DNA from: Salinicola endophyticus
Lineage (GTDB): Bacteria; Pseudomonadota; Gammaproteobacteria; Pseudomonadales; Halomonadaceae
Assembly: GCF_040536835.1 (NCBI RefSeq)
Contig: NZ_CP159578.1
Coordinates: 496,001-560,000 of the forward strand
Direction of reading: 5' to 3'
DNA: 64,000 bases
In this document: piece after piece, positions 41,587 to 49,113 of the stretch
How positions within the stretch are numbered: the stretch's first letter is position 1
How the letters are laid out: each line of letters opens with the position of its first letter
Notes under the pieces: generated by a model
What the model was told of the DNA's origin: nothing
The model's database searches: none
The model's input: only the letters and a program-made list of their open reading frames with translations
Made by a program: the position numbers and the translations under genes

Positions 41587-42354
41587 CTATTCCTCAAGCC
41601 GACCAACAACGTATTCATGGCAAGCATCTCTGATGAACTTTTGTGCTTCTCTCAGTGTCATGGTGCTACTGACCTTTTTCTCCGGCTCTCCTTGGTATCC
41701 ATGGCGAGAACTAGTTTCAGTTATTACATAGTTGTTCGCTGAGCATCTGAAGCGGTTTGCCTCTGAGGTTTCAAAAGGCTTTTCTAGGTTTTCATCATTT
41801 TTATAGATATAGTTTAGCGTGTCATAAGCTCTATATAAGGTGACCCAGTTTTGCTCAAAGCTAAAGTATTTTAGTAGCGCATAAAGAGCAGTGTCAGTTT
41901 TGCATTTTTCGATCAAAAGTGTTTCTGGCGTCCCTGTAAAAGTTTTTGTATGGGCAGCAGATGGTGCGATCGTTCTTGACATTTCTTGAAACAGTCCAGG
42001 GGCTTCAGATGGATATTCGTTGTAGTGAATTCTTTTTCCATTTTTGATGACTCCTTGTAGGGTGATATGTTGGAGTGGGTTGTCTTCGTAATCCAAGGTT
42101 GATGTTATGCACGCCGCGCCTCTAAATAGGTCTGTTAGCTCTTTTCCGATTAGATAAGCTTTGGCTTCTTGTTCTACCCCATTGCACAAATGGGTTTTGA
42201 AACGATAATCTCCAGTTGAGGCGTCTATCATGGGGTCTATTTCTTCATATATTCTAATGTCACATCCCATTTGTTTGTATTGATACCCGTGTAAGAGAGC
42301 GATATTGCCCGGTAATAAAAACTCAAAGTTGTTGCTAATTCCCGTTGCTTTCAT
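41587..42354 (-). CDS. Unknown protein of the AT-rich cargo patch
   Basis: A 255-residue soluble protein that I cannot name. The N-terminal half (HGYQYKQMGCDIRIYEEIDP ... LIGKELTDLFRGAACIT) is mixed α/β. The C-terminal 100 residues have a layout I have seen in uncharacterised proteins: ALLKYFSFEQNWVTLYRAYD, NRFRCSANNYV, SSRHG and MTLREAQKFIRDACHEYV. It lies on the same strand as AbiH, 290 bp upstream of it, with no gene between. Base composition is AT-rich. A defence-related role is possible from the neighbourhood only. Confidence 0.6.
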   Translation of the reverse strand: MKATGISNNFEFLLPGNIALLHGYQYKQMGCDIRIYEEIDPMIDASTGDYRFKTHLCNGVEQEAKAYLIGKELTDLFRGAACITSTLDYEDNPLQHITLQGVIKNGKRIHYNEYPSEAPGLFQEMSRTIAPSAAHTKTFTGTPETLLIEKCKTDTALYALLKYFSFEQNWVTLYRAYDTLNYIYKNDENLEKPFETSEANRFRCSANNYVITETSSRHGYQGEPEKKVSSTMTLREAQKFIRDACHEYVVGRLEE

Positions 42355-42514
42355 TTTATACCCGTCGTTTTTTTAATTTGATAAAGTGCAGTCGGTTCGC
42401 TTTCCCCACTCTCGACCTCTCCGCGTTGGCGGGGGCGTCGGCCCGACGTTTTCGATAGCGCCGAGCCGCGATAAAAAATGCCGCCCAGCACGCTCATCAA
42501 TCCAATTTAAAAAT

Positions 42515-42646
42515 CTATCCTGGAGAGTCCTTGAATCGCTTCCTGGTCCATGTGCATTTGGGGTATCTTGAACACCCCCAAAACTTCTCGCCTTTATGTT
42601 TTTTAAGCCGTAATTCGGCACCGCATCTTGCACAATGACCACTCAT
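42515..42646 (-). CDS. 43-residue topoisomerase-type zinc-ribbon protein
   Basis: A very short gene read from ATG 42,646 to TAG at 42,515. The protein reads MSGHCARCGAELRLKKHKG and then EKFWGCSRYPKCTWTRKRF, ending KDSPG. The four Cys (positions 5, 8, 25, 31) and the FWGCSRYPxC segment are the zinc finger found in the C-terminal domain of bacterial topoisomerase I. Here it is alone, or is the remnant of a longer gene. A frame-shifted 89-residue reading of the same DNA has no such motif. It is on the same strand as the two following genes. Confidence 0.75.
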   Translation of the reverse strand: MSGHCARCGAELRLKKHKGEKFWGCSRYPKCTWTRKRFKDSPG

Positions 42647-42850
42647 TGAATTGTCCGCTATAATCTTATCTGTAGAATGTGCTGCGTCAAGTTAATTTGA
42701 CACTTTTTCCAGCGTTTTTCAATTATTTATTTTGTTGCTAAGTGCTAATGCTGAGTTGGGGCGTGGGCTAAATTTTTTTAGGGGGTTGCCGATAAAGAAA
42801 TCTAGGTTCTTAATTTGGTGGTATTGATTCGTTTCTTTGACGGGGGCGTT

Positions 42851-43591
42851 ATGTTGCTGCGTGAGCTTGCGAGAGATAATATTTCCTTTGCCAAAAGAGT
42901 GAGTGGTCTGGAGTGGTTAATATCAGTCCATTATGATACAAGAGTCATGCTCTCTTGTCTGCATGAGTTGGGAGATTTTGTTGGCCAAGATATTATTAAT
43001 CCAATTGGTAGCGTCGACATCCCAGCTGATGTTCTTGATGCAATGCATGCGATTTCAAATGCCAGCAATCCGACTGAGAACGAGACCGATTTAGATAGGC
43101 TGCAATCGATGGTACGCAGTAACGGCAAACGTTTTGTTGCGATGGCAGTGTTTCCGCAGCTCACCACTAATGCAGACTATATTTTGGCCGGGCTGTTAGT
43201 GAGTTATGCGAGATTGTTTTTGGGTGCCAAGAATAATTCTTCTAGGCTACAGCTTAAACCTGAACAAGTCTTTGGGGGGAAGAGCGATGTAAGGAGTTGT
43301 CACGACAATCTAATTGATAAGAGGCATGGTGTTTATGCGCACGAGGAGATTAGTACGGGCTATGTTCGCTTGAACATTGCTATTGGTGCTGAAGGGGATT
43401 ATTCGGTTAAAGATAACTCTGGCCAACAAAGTCTATCTTTCTATCCTGGTGTTATTCCTGATTTTTACAAATGCCTGATTTGTTTGCGTGATTATCTGGG
43501 TGGCAAGATATTAGAGGACACTGCAAAGTTGAATTCAAAGTTGAATGATGAGTATCGAGAGCTAATCTTAGAAAAGCTAAAACCTTCCTGA
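42851..43591 (+). CDS. Unknown protein with HEPN-like RHGVYAH motif
   Basis: A soluble helical protein of 246 residues that I do not recognise. The segment NLIDKRHGVYAHEE (near residue 170) has the form R-x5-H with flanking Asn and acidic residues, as in HEPN-fold RNases and related defence proteins; this is a weak match. I chose ATG 42,851, which follows GGGGG; GTG 42,815 is an alternative that adds 12 residues. It is AT-rich like AbiH and is read convergent to umuC with 19 bp between the stops. Confidence 0.6.
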   Translation: MLLRELARDNISFAKRVSGLEWLISVHYDTRVMLSCLHELGDFVGQDIINPIGSVDIPADVLDAMHAISNASNPTENETDLDRLQSMVRSNGKRFVAMAVFPQLTTNADYILAGLLVSYARLFLGAKNNSSRLQLKPEQVFGGKSDVRSCHDNLIDKRHGVYAHEEISTGYVRLNIAIGAEGDYSVKDNSGQQSLSFYPGVIPDFYKCLICLRDYLGGKILEDTAKLNSKLNDEYRELILEKLKPS

Positions 43592-43610
43592 TGTTTGCTT
43601 CAATGTAAGG

Positions 43611-44882
43611 TTATGTTTTTGCGGTTGGCAACTCGTTCCATCGTGTGGTGTAGCGCTGCGTCAGCAGCTCCGCCTTGAGCTTCCAATCCGCTCTGCCCCT
43701 CGTGCCGCCTAGCCTCACCGTGCCGCGGCCCATACGCCGGTTCAGCTCGTCCATCACCGCGCTTACCTTGGCCGATCGCTCACGCTCGGCATCACTCGCC
43801 GGGGAGTCGAAGATATCGTGCTGCAGAGAGTCGGCCTGCACGAGGTCGAGCATCATCACGCCCGCTTTCATGTAGCGATAGCCGTCGCGCCAGATGCGCG
43901 ACAGCGCTGTTTGGGCGGCTCCGACGATCACGCGGGTATCGTTACTGGGGTGGGGGAGCTGCACGACCAGCGCGGGATAATATTGCGCCAGGTCTTCGCG
44001 GTGCTTGTTCGTTTTCAGGTGAACCTGAATCGCCCGTGCCACGCTGCCTTGCTTGCGCAGCTTCTCGGCGCCGCGGGCAGCGTGGGCGCGGATGGCAGCA
44101 CGCACTTCCTGCGGATCTGACGTCAGCCGCCCGAACGACCGACTGGTCATGATGTTCTTCTTCGGCTCGCCATAGTCGTCGGTGTCGATGCAGTCGATGC
44201 CACGGAGCTCGTAGACCAGTCGTTCCTGCACGACGCTGAATCTGGCGCGGATCCGCTTCGGGTCTGCCTCCCGCAACTGCCATGCCGTCACGATCCCCAT
44301 CTGACTAAGCCGCTGGCCCAGGCGGCCGGAGACGCCCCACAGGTCGGTGACGGGTGTGTCCTCGAGGATCCGACGGGTGATCTCGCTATCGGGCTGAAGT
44401 AGGCACACGCCCTCGTAAACGGCCACTTTCTTCGCCAGTTTGTTGGCAACCTTGGCCAGCGTCCGGCTGGTCGACAGCCCGACGCTCACCGGGATACCGG
44501 TATTGCGGCGCACGACGTATCGAAGCCGCTGGCAGTGATCCTTGAGCCGCTCAATCCGGAATCCATCGAACCCGAGGAAGCTCTCGTCGATGGAGTAGAT
44601 CTCGACGTCGGGAGTGAACTCGCGGAGCGTCGCGGTCACCCGTCGGCTCATATCGCCATATAGGGTGTAGTTGCTCGAGACCAGTATCAGCTCACGCCGT
44701 ACGGAGGGAGGGATCTTGAACGCCGGCGCCCCCATCTCGACCAACTGTTTAGCTTCGTTCGAGCGAGCGATCACGCAGCCGTCGTTATTCGACAGTACGG
44801 CCAGCGGCCGTCCTTCCCAGTCAGGGCGGAACACCCGCTCGCACGACGCGTAGAAGTTGTTGCAATCGACGAGCCCGATCAC
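43611..44882 (-). CDS. umuC: UmuC-like error-prone DNA polymerase V subunit
   Basis: A Y-family polymerase of 423 residues. The metal-binding start is IGLVDCNNFYASCERVF and the second acidic motif is EIYSIDESFLGF (Asp and Glu). The little-finger region and C-terminus (LMQADSLQ-like LDLVQADSLQHDIF) follow. It starts with GTG 44,882, overlapping the umuD stop (GTGA); a longer frame up to 44,945 lies over umuD. With UmuD' it copies damaged DNA during the SOS response. umuDC pairs are frequent cargo of ICEs and plasmids. Confidence 0.95.
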   Translation of the reverse strand: MIGLVDCNNFYASCERVFRPDWEGRPLAVLSNNDGCVIARSNEAKQLVEMGAPAFKIPPSVRRELILVSSNYTLYGDMSRRVTATLREFTPDVEIYSIDESFLGFDGFRIERLKDHCQRLRYVVRRNTGIPVSVGLSTSRTLAKVANKLAKKVAVYEGVCLLQPDSEITRRILEDTPVTDLWGVSGRLGQRLSQMGIVTAWQLREADPKRIRARFSVVQERLVYELRGIDCIDTDDYGEPKKNIMTSRSFGRLTSDPQEVRAAIRAHAARGAEKLRKQGSVARAIQVHLKTNKHREDLAQYYPALVVQLPHPSNDTRVIVGAAQTALSRIWRDGYRYMKAGVMMLDLVQADSLQHDIFDSPASDAERERSAKVSAVMDELNRRMGRGTVRLGGTRGRADWKLKAELLTQRYTTRWNELPTAKT

Positions 44883-45331
44883 TTCCCGGAGCGCCCGCGT
44901 CGCAGCGAATGGACGTTGTCTGTCACCACACCCCAGCAATGGCACTCACACCCCGCGAGCGGGATTGGCGGGAAGTGCTCGTTTCCCGAGCACAGGTAGT
45001 AGCGCTGGCCAATTTTCTGCATCTGCTTGCACGTCAGCTCTCCGTCCACCGCCATGATCACGACATCTCCCACCGTCGCCTCAAGAGAGCGATCGACGAT
45101 CAGCAGATCGCCATCGTAGATCCCGTGACGCTCCATCGAATGCCCTTTGGCCCGAACGAAGAACGTCGCCGTAGGGTGCGGGATCAGCAGTTCATTCAGG
45201 TCGAGCGTCGTCTCGAGGTAGTCATCCGCCGGCGACGGGAAGCCCGCGCGGACCTCGCCTGCGGCGAGCGGTATCGAAGACCGCGGCGCGCCCAGGTCGG
45301 CCTGGCCAAGGACATCGACGATGGTGTTCAT
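44879..45331 (-). CDS. umuD: UmuD-like self-cleaving SOS protein
   Basis: A 150-residue S24 peptidase-type protein. The self-cleavage site is Ala-Gly in EVRAGFPSPADDY; the catalytic Ser is in AKGHSMERHGI and the Lys in LTCKQMQKIG. RecA-stimulated cleavage gives UmuD', the partner of UmuC in polymerase V. I chose ATG 45,331, whose start overlaps the stop of the upstream small gene by 4 bp. All three genes form one LexA-controlled operon. Confidence 0.93.
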   Translation of the reverse strand: MNTIVDVLGQADLGAPRSSIPLAAGEVRAGFPSPADDYLETTLDLNELLIPHPTATFFVRAKGHSMERHGIYDGDLLIVDRSLEATVGDVVIMAVDGELTCKQMQKIGQRYYLCSGNEHFPPIPLAGCECHCWGVVTDNVHSLRRGRSGK

Positions 45332-45576
45332 GACGCTGCCTCCGCTTCGGTAGGGTCCCAAGCGATCAGCGCTTCGGCGGGGCCGCCCCGGGTGACAGTG
45401 ACGTAATCTAGCTCGTCGAACTCGTCGAGTATGCGATCCCATGCGATCGGGTCGTCTTCATCTAGCCGGAACAGCGTGACCTCGAACTGCTCGCGATTGC
45501 GCGCCCTGGCGAGCTGCTGCTGGATGCGGCGGACGAGGGTTTGATAGGACTGCTGGCGCTTCGTCGATGAGGGCAT
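45328..45576 (-). CDS. Small unknown protein, first gene of the umuDC operon
   Basis: An 82-residue protein directly behind the LexA box and overlapping umuD by 4 bp. The N-terminal half is basic (KRQQSYQTLVRRIQQQLARARNREQF), the rest acidic with EVTLFRLDEDDPIAWDRILDEF. I do not know a named family. Its place between operator and umuD means it is made early in the SOS response. It might modulate the polymerase or its protease; this is inferred from the operon alone. Confidence 0.7.
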   Translation of the reverse strand: MPSSTKRQQSYQTLVRRIQQQLARARNREQFEVTLFRLDEDDPIAWDRILDEFDELDYVTVTRGGPAEALIAWDPTEAEAAS

Positions 45577-45595
45577 GGCAGCGTGCTCCTAAGAA

Positions 45596-45615
45596 TACTG
45601 TATGCATGTACAGTA
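45596..45615 (-). promoter_or_regulatory. LexA (SOS) box of the umuDC operon
   Basis: A near-perfect 20-bp LexA operator with CTGT and ACAG half-sites eight bases apart (CTGT-N8-ACAG) and TA flanks on both sides. It lies 20 bp before the first start codon of the minus-strand operon, so SOS control by host LexA is very likely. Confidence 0.93.
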
Positions 45616-45692
45616 TCTATCAGAAAGCCAGGCGCTGTCGAATGATTGCCAATGGGAGGGCTCGCGAAGCACTGAATGCGCGTCGAACTGAA

Positions 45693-45700
45693 TTAACGTT
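45693..45700 (+). promoter_or_regulatory. Shared transfer-operon box TTAACGTT (copy 4)
   Basis: TTAACGTT followed by TCTCC lies 73 bp before the relaxase ATG at 45,766. It links the relaxase-integrase operon to the same control as the T4SS operons more than 20 kb away. oriT may lie in the same 150-bp gap, but I see no clear nic-site motif. Confidence 0.55.
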
Positions 45701-45765
45701 TCTCCTTCGCACGTCAGCAAGCAGCAGGCCTCATAGACGGATCATTCAGCTGCTGGAACAGATCG

Positions 45766-47625
45766 ATGCTACTAGAGCGACTTCGCTCGTGGGGACGCGC
45801 GCGCTCGGTGAGGCGGCAGGGAGCGGGGCTGGGGCTGGAGTACCCTAGTAGTGGACCAGAACTCCTCGCCTTACCGCGTCGTCAGCAGATGCTCAAAATG
45901 CTCTGGGACACGACATCGCTGACCCAAGAGGCTTTCGACGACTACATCCTGGCACCGATTCAGCGCTATGCGGAGCTGGTGCAGCAGCTTCCCGCCTCGG
46001 AGTCTCATCACCACTCTTACGCCGGAGGCATGCTCGATCACGCGTTAGAGATGGCGTGCTACGGGCTGAAGCTACGTCAGCGTCACCTGCTACCCCCGGG
46101 GGCCAAGCCCGAAGATCAAAGTTCTTCGGGAGAGTTATGGAGTGCGGCGATCATCTACGCCGCATTGATGCATGACGTGGCGAAGACGCTCGTCGATATC
46201 GAGATTCATTTAGAGGATGGAAAGACCTGGAGGCTCTGGCACGGTCCGATACCCGCTCCGTACAGGGTTCGATACCGTCCGGGGCGAGACTACAACCTGC
46301 ACGCCGCGCTAAACCCGATGCTATGTCAGCAAGTGCTGGGCCCGCACGTACTTGACTGGCTCCTGTCGCAGCCCCGCCTGTTCGGGTTACTCACCTATAC
46401 CATCTCTGGTCACACAGACCGCGGTGGCATCATTGCGGAAATCGTACACCAGGCGGATCGCGCTAGCGTCTCGAAGGCTATGGGTGGTGATCCGCTGCAG
46501 GCGCTCGCTGCGCCCGTCGAATCGCTTCAACGCAAGCTCGCTGACGGGCTGCGCTACATGGTCAAGGAGCAGTTTCAACTTAACCAGAAAGGCGGTGTGG
46601 CCTGGCTGACGGACGAGGCTCTTTGGCTGGTATCACCTAGAGCCGTTAATGAACTCAAAGCATATCTTTATGACCAGGGCGTGAAGAGCATTCCCTCGGA
46701 TCTAACTCGCTTATACGGCGAGCTGCAAGCGCATGGGTTGATAGAAGAGGTTGCCGAAGGAAAGTCGGTATGGAAGTGCCAAGTCTCGGATGGAGACTGG
46801 GCCTATTCGCTGAACATGATCAAGATCTCCCCAACTTTGATCTGGGGAACGGGTGACAAGCCTGAGCCTTTTAAAGGAAAAGTTGTTACACTTGGTTACG
46901 ATGAGGTTGGGGACAGCAACCCGGAGCCACAAAGCAGCGATCAGGAAATAGGCGCCAGCGTAGAGCATGAAGCCAAGAAAGCAGCAGGAGAAAGTACTTC
47001 AGTGCAAGTGAATAAAGATTCTCCTGTTACAGATGTTCCTGATTCTTCGGGAAGCATTGCTTCAGGCGGGAGCTTAGATGATGACCTGTTATCCATTTTT
47101 AGTGATCTCTCACCTGGTATTGATGGGCAAGCCAATGGAGAAGACGTCGAGTCTAAGACCGTCGTGGACGACATGAAACGAAGGGCGACAGAAGTGGCTA
47201 CATCCAATATCTCTTCGGATGACTTGGCACCCGGTAGCGGGGGGAGCAGCAACCTTGGTGGGGTTGGCGAGCAATTTTGGGATTGGCTAAAGCAGGGAGT
47301 CTCTGATCGCTCCATCGTTGTGAACGATACAAAAGCCGTAGTCCACACAGTAGATGGAACGTTCTTTCTGGTCAGTCCGGGTGTATTCAAGAAATTCGCT
47401 GCTGCCGAATCAGGGGTGAGCAGTGAGTGGAAGCAAGTGCAAAGTGGTTTTCAAAAACTTGGTCGGCATATCAAAAGTCAAGGCGTGAATATTCACAAGG
47501 TTTCCGTTAGTGGTCCGAATAAAACGACATATCTAATGGGTTATCTGATCAAGGAGCCTGAAGAGCTGGCACGCCCTGTGCCGCCCGATAACTGGGTTTT
47601 GAAACTGACCAGCGCCGAGGGTTAG
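45766..47625 (+). CDS. traI: MobH-family relaxase, TIGR03760 (PFL_4751) TraI
   Basis: The relaxase that nicks the ICE at oriT and pilots the strand into the recipient. It is an HD-hydrolase type (MobH, TraI_2): HHHSYAGGMLDHALEMA (about residues 80-97) and LMHDVAKTLVDIEI (about 134-147) hold the His and Asp metal ligands. The C-terminal domain (GEQFWDWLKQGVSDRSIVVND ... VSPGVFKKF) is the typical TraI_2 C-terminal DNA-binding domain. An acidic low-complexity linker (about residues 385-490) joins them and is AT-richer. The length of 619 residues is normal. Confidence 0.95.
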   Translation: MLLERLRSWGRARSVRRQGAGLGLEYPSSGPELLALPRRQQMLKMLWDTTSLTQEAFDDYILAPIQRYAELVQQLPASESHHHSYAGGMLDHALEMACYGLKLRQRHLLPPGAKPEDQSSSGELWSAAIIYAALMHDVAKTLVDIEIHLEDGKTWRLWHGPIPAPYRVRYRPGRDYNLHAALNPMLCQQVLGPHVLDWLLSQPRLFGLLTYTISGHTDRGGIIAEIVHQADRASVSKAMGGDPLQALAAPVESLQRKLADGLRYMVKEQFQLNQKGGVAWLTDEALWLVSPRAVNELKAYLYDQGVKSIPSDLTRLYGELQAHGLIEEVAEGKSVWKCQVSDGDWAYSLNMIKISPTLIWGTGDKPEPFKGKVVTLGYDEVGDSNPEPQSSDQEIGASVEHEAKKAAGESTSVQVNKDSPVTDVPDSSGSIASGGSLDDDLLSIFSDLSPGIDGQANGEDVESKTVVDDMKRRATEVATSNISSDDLAPGSGGSSNLGGVGEQFWDWLKQGVSDRSIVVNDTKAVVHTVDGTFFLVSPGVFKKFAAAESGVSSEWKQVQSGFQKLGRHIKSQGVNIHKVSVSGPNKTTYLMGYLIKEPEELARPVPPDNWVLKLTSAEG

Positions 47626-47635
47626 GGAGAAAGTA

Positions 47636-48589
47636 GTGTACGACGTATCCTTTGCTGAACTGTTGAGCCGCTACGCGGCGGATAAGAACCTACGCCCGAA
47701 AAGTGTGAGCACCTACGTTGGCGTAGTGAGAATTTTCAGGAAATTTCTTGGCGGTCAAGAATATCCAAGCATGGTCAGCCGTGAGACTGTAATAGCTTGG
47801 CGAACCTCTATCTTGAAAGGTGCAGGTCGTGAAGAAGGCATAACAGAAAGTAGTTGGAATAACTACGCTCGTCATCTCAAGGCACTTTATACCTATGGCA
47901 TTAAACATGGGCTGGTGGCTACTGCTGTCAATCCATTTGCAGACGTTTCAGTGAGGCAGCCTCGGATCCCTAAGAAAAGTTTGAAGCCTTTCGAAATACG
48001 ATATGCTAGAGAGGTTTTGGATGTCTGCAGGCGCTTCGAGTCCAGCTATGACGAGTGCTCAAAAATCCATCCGGCATGGTTTTGGCGAGTAGTCATGGAA
48101 ACCTTTTTTCACACCGGCATTCGTCTGAACCAGTTGCTGCACATAGAAGCGGGCGATATCAATCTCAAGAAGAGGGTCTTTCGCGCATCAGCAATTGGGT
48201 CCAAAACTCATTCCGAGACGACGTTGCCTATACCGGATGAGCTATATCCATTCATGTACGAGCTTGTTGTTGCCGCTCACAGCTGTGGGTTCAAGAGAAA
48301 AGATCAGCTATTCAACGTCAATCGCTTCAGCCATAGGCACAAGCGTGACACGATGGATACCTGGCAGGTGGAGCGATTTTTCACCGCATTATCCTCGCTT
48401 TCAGGTTGCCGAATTACTCCTCACCGCTTTCGACACTTCTTGGGCACTAGCCTCATGGAAAGCCCAGAGAGGAATCTCCACGTGGTCCAGAACATCCTGA
48501 CCCATGGGGATGTACGCACGACACTGGGGTACGTCCATCCTGATGTTGAGGCAATGAGACGGGCGCTGAATGCACGGCCTGAGCTCTAG
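47636..48589 (+). CDS. int: ICE tyrosine integrase
   Basis: A tyrosine recombinase of 317 residues that should integrate and excise the ICE at the tRNA-Thr site. Catalytic residues are Arg in TGIRLNQLLHIEAGD (about residue 162), Lys in GSKTHSET, HxxR in TPHRFRH (about 262-268), His in LTHGDVRTT and the Tyr in LGYVHPD (about residue 300). It starts with GTG 47,636 behind GGGAGAAAG, 10 bp after the relaxase stop, so it seems co-transcribed with traI. It reads toward the attachment site 180 bp away. Confidence 0.93.
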   Translation: MYDVSFAELLSRYAADKNLRPKSVSTYVGVVRIFRKFLGGQEYPSMVSRETVIAWRTSILKGAGREEGITESSWNNYARHLKALYTYGIKHGLVATAVNPFADVSVRQPRIPKKSLKPFEIRYAREVLDVCRRFESSYDECSKIHPAWFWRVVMETFFHTGIRLNQLLHIEAGDINLKKRVFRASAIGSKTHSETTLPIPDELYPFMYELVVAAHSCGFKRKDQLFNVNRFSHRHKRDTMDTWQVERFFTALSSLSGCRITPHRFRHFLGTSLMESPERNLHVVQNILTHGDVRTTLGYVHPDVEAMRRALNARPEL

Positions 48590-48767
48590 TCAGGTGGGCG
48601 CTCGCCAGGGCTTTGCGTTGAATTGCTGTCACAGCTCCTCGGTGGGGTTGACATGCCGGATGTAATCGAGACACTATCGACTGTGCCAATGTAGTGCAGA
48701 AAGGATCTGCAGGTGACACTTGGTAGCTTGAATGGCGGAGGGCGCTGCATCAGTAGAGACTGAATCT

Positions 48768-48822
48768 GAGCAACTGACTTGTAATCAGTAGGTCCCGGGT
48801 TCGACTCCTGGTGTCGGCACCA
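48768..48822 (+). other. ICE right attachment site: 3' fragment of tRNA-Thr(TGT)
   Basis: These 55 bp match the 3' part of a gammaproteobacterial tRNA-Thr with anticodon TGT (CTGACTTGTAATCAG), through T-arm and acceptor strand TGTCGGC to the encoded CCA. The 5' part, which should begin GCCGACA and carry the D-arm, is absent: the upstream DNA does not pair with the acceptor. Such a fragment beside an integrase is what remains at the distal end when an ICE inserts into a tRNA 3' end. The full tRNA should be at the left end of the ICE. Confidence 0.85.
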
Positions 48823-48842
48823 GAGCTTAGAGATTGATTGAT

Positions 48843-48888
48843 AAGGCTTTTTAGCCTTGAAGATAACCGCCTGAATGGCGGTTTTTTT
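48843..48888 (+). terminator. Terminator region of the former tRNA-Thr gene
   Basis: Two hairpins follow the tRNA fragment: AAGGCT/AGCCTT (48,843-48,848 with 48,853-48,858) and ACCGCC/GGCGGT (48,866-48,871 with 48,877-48,882), the second followed by six T. They are probably the native terminator of the tRNA gene and mark the return to chromosomal DNA. Confidence 0.88.
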
Positions 48889-48935
48889 GTGTCTGCGTAT
48901 CAGCCCCGCGTAGCAGACGTTCCACCGTGTTGCCG

Positions 48936-49040
48936 ACCCGACCCGACCCGACCCGACCCGACCCGACCCGACCCGACCCGACCCGACCCGACCCGACCCG
49001 ACCCGACCCGACCCGACCCGACCCGACCCGACCCGACCCG
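48936..49040 (+). repeat. 21 perfect tandem copies of ACCCG
   Basis: The pentamer ACCCG is repeated 21 times without a change over 105 bp. It lies between the tRNA terminator and the 3' end of the permease gene, 50 bp outside the ICE end. A pentamer array can be read in all frames without a stop, which creates an artificial Pro/Asp/Thr-rich reading frame. The perfect repeats imply recent or continuing slippage. Confidence 0.97.
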
Positions 49041-49113
49041 GTCTATGAAAGCGGCCGCGCCGATCGGGCGAGTGTACGTGTCTGATCCGCGCCGGCGGCG
49101 GGCGGAGGTGGGG

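Noticed and set aside
42373..42642. 89-codon minus-strand frame
   Set aside because: Frame-shifted reading of the 43-residue zinc ribbon; the true frame has four Cys ligands.
45616..45765. oriT next to the relaxase gene
   Set aside because: The gap is a plausible place, but I see no inverted repeat or nic motif to support it.
48743..48822. Intact tRNA-Thr
   Set aside because: No 5' acceptor strand (GCCGACA) or D-arm is present; only the 3' 55 bp match.
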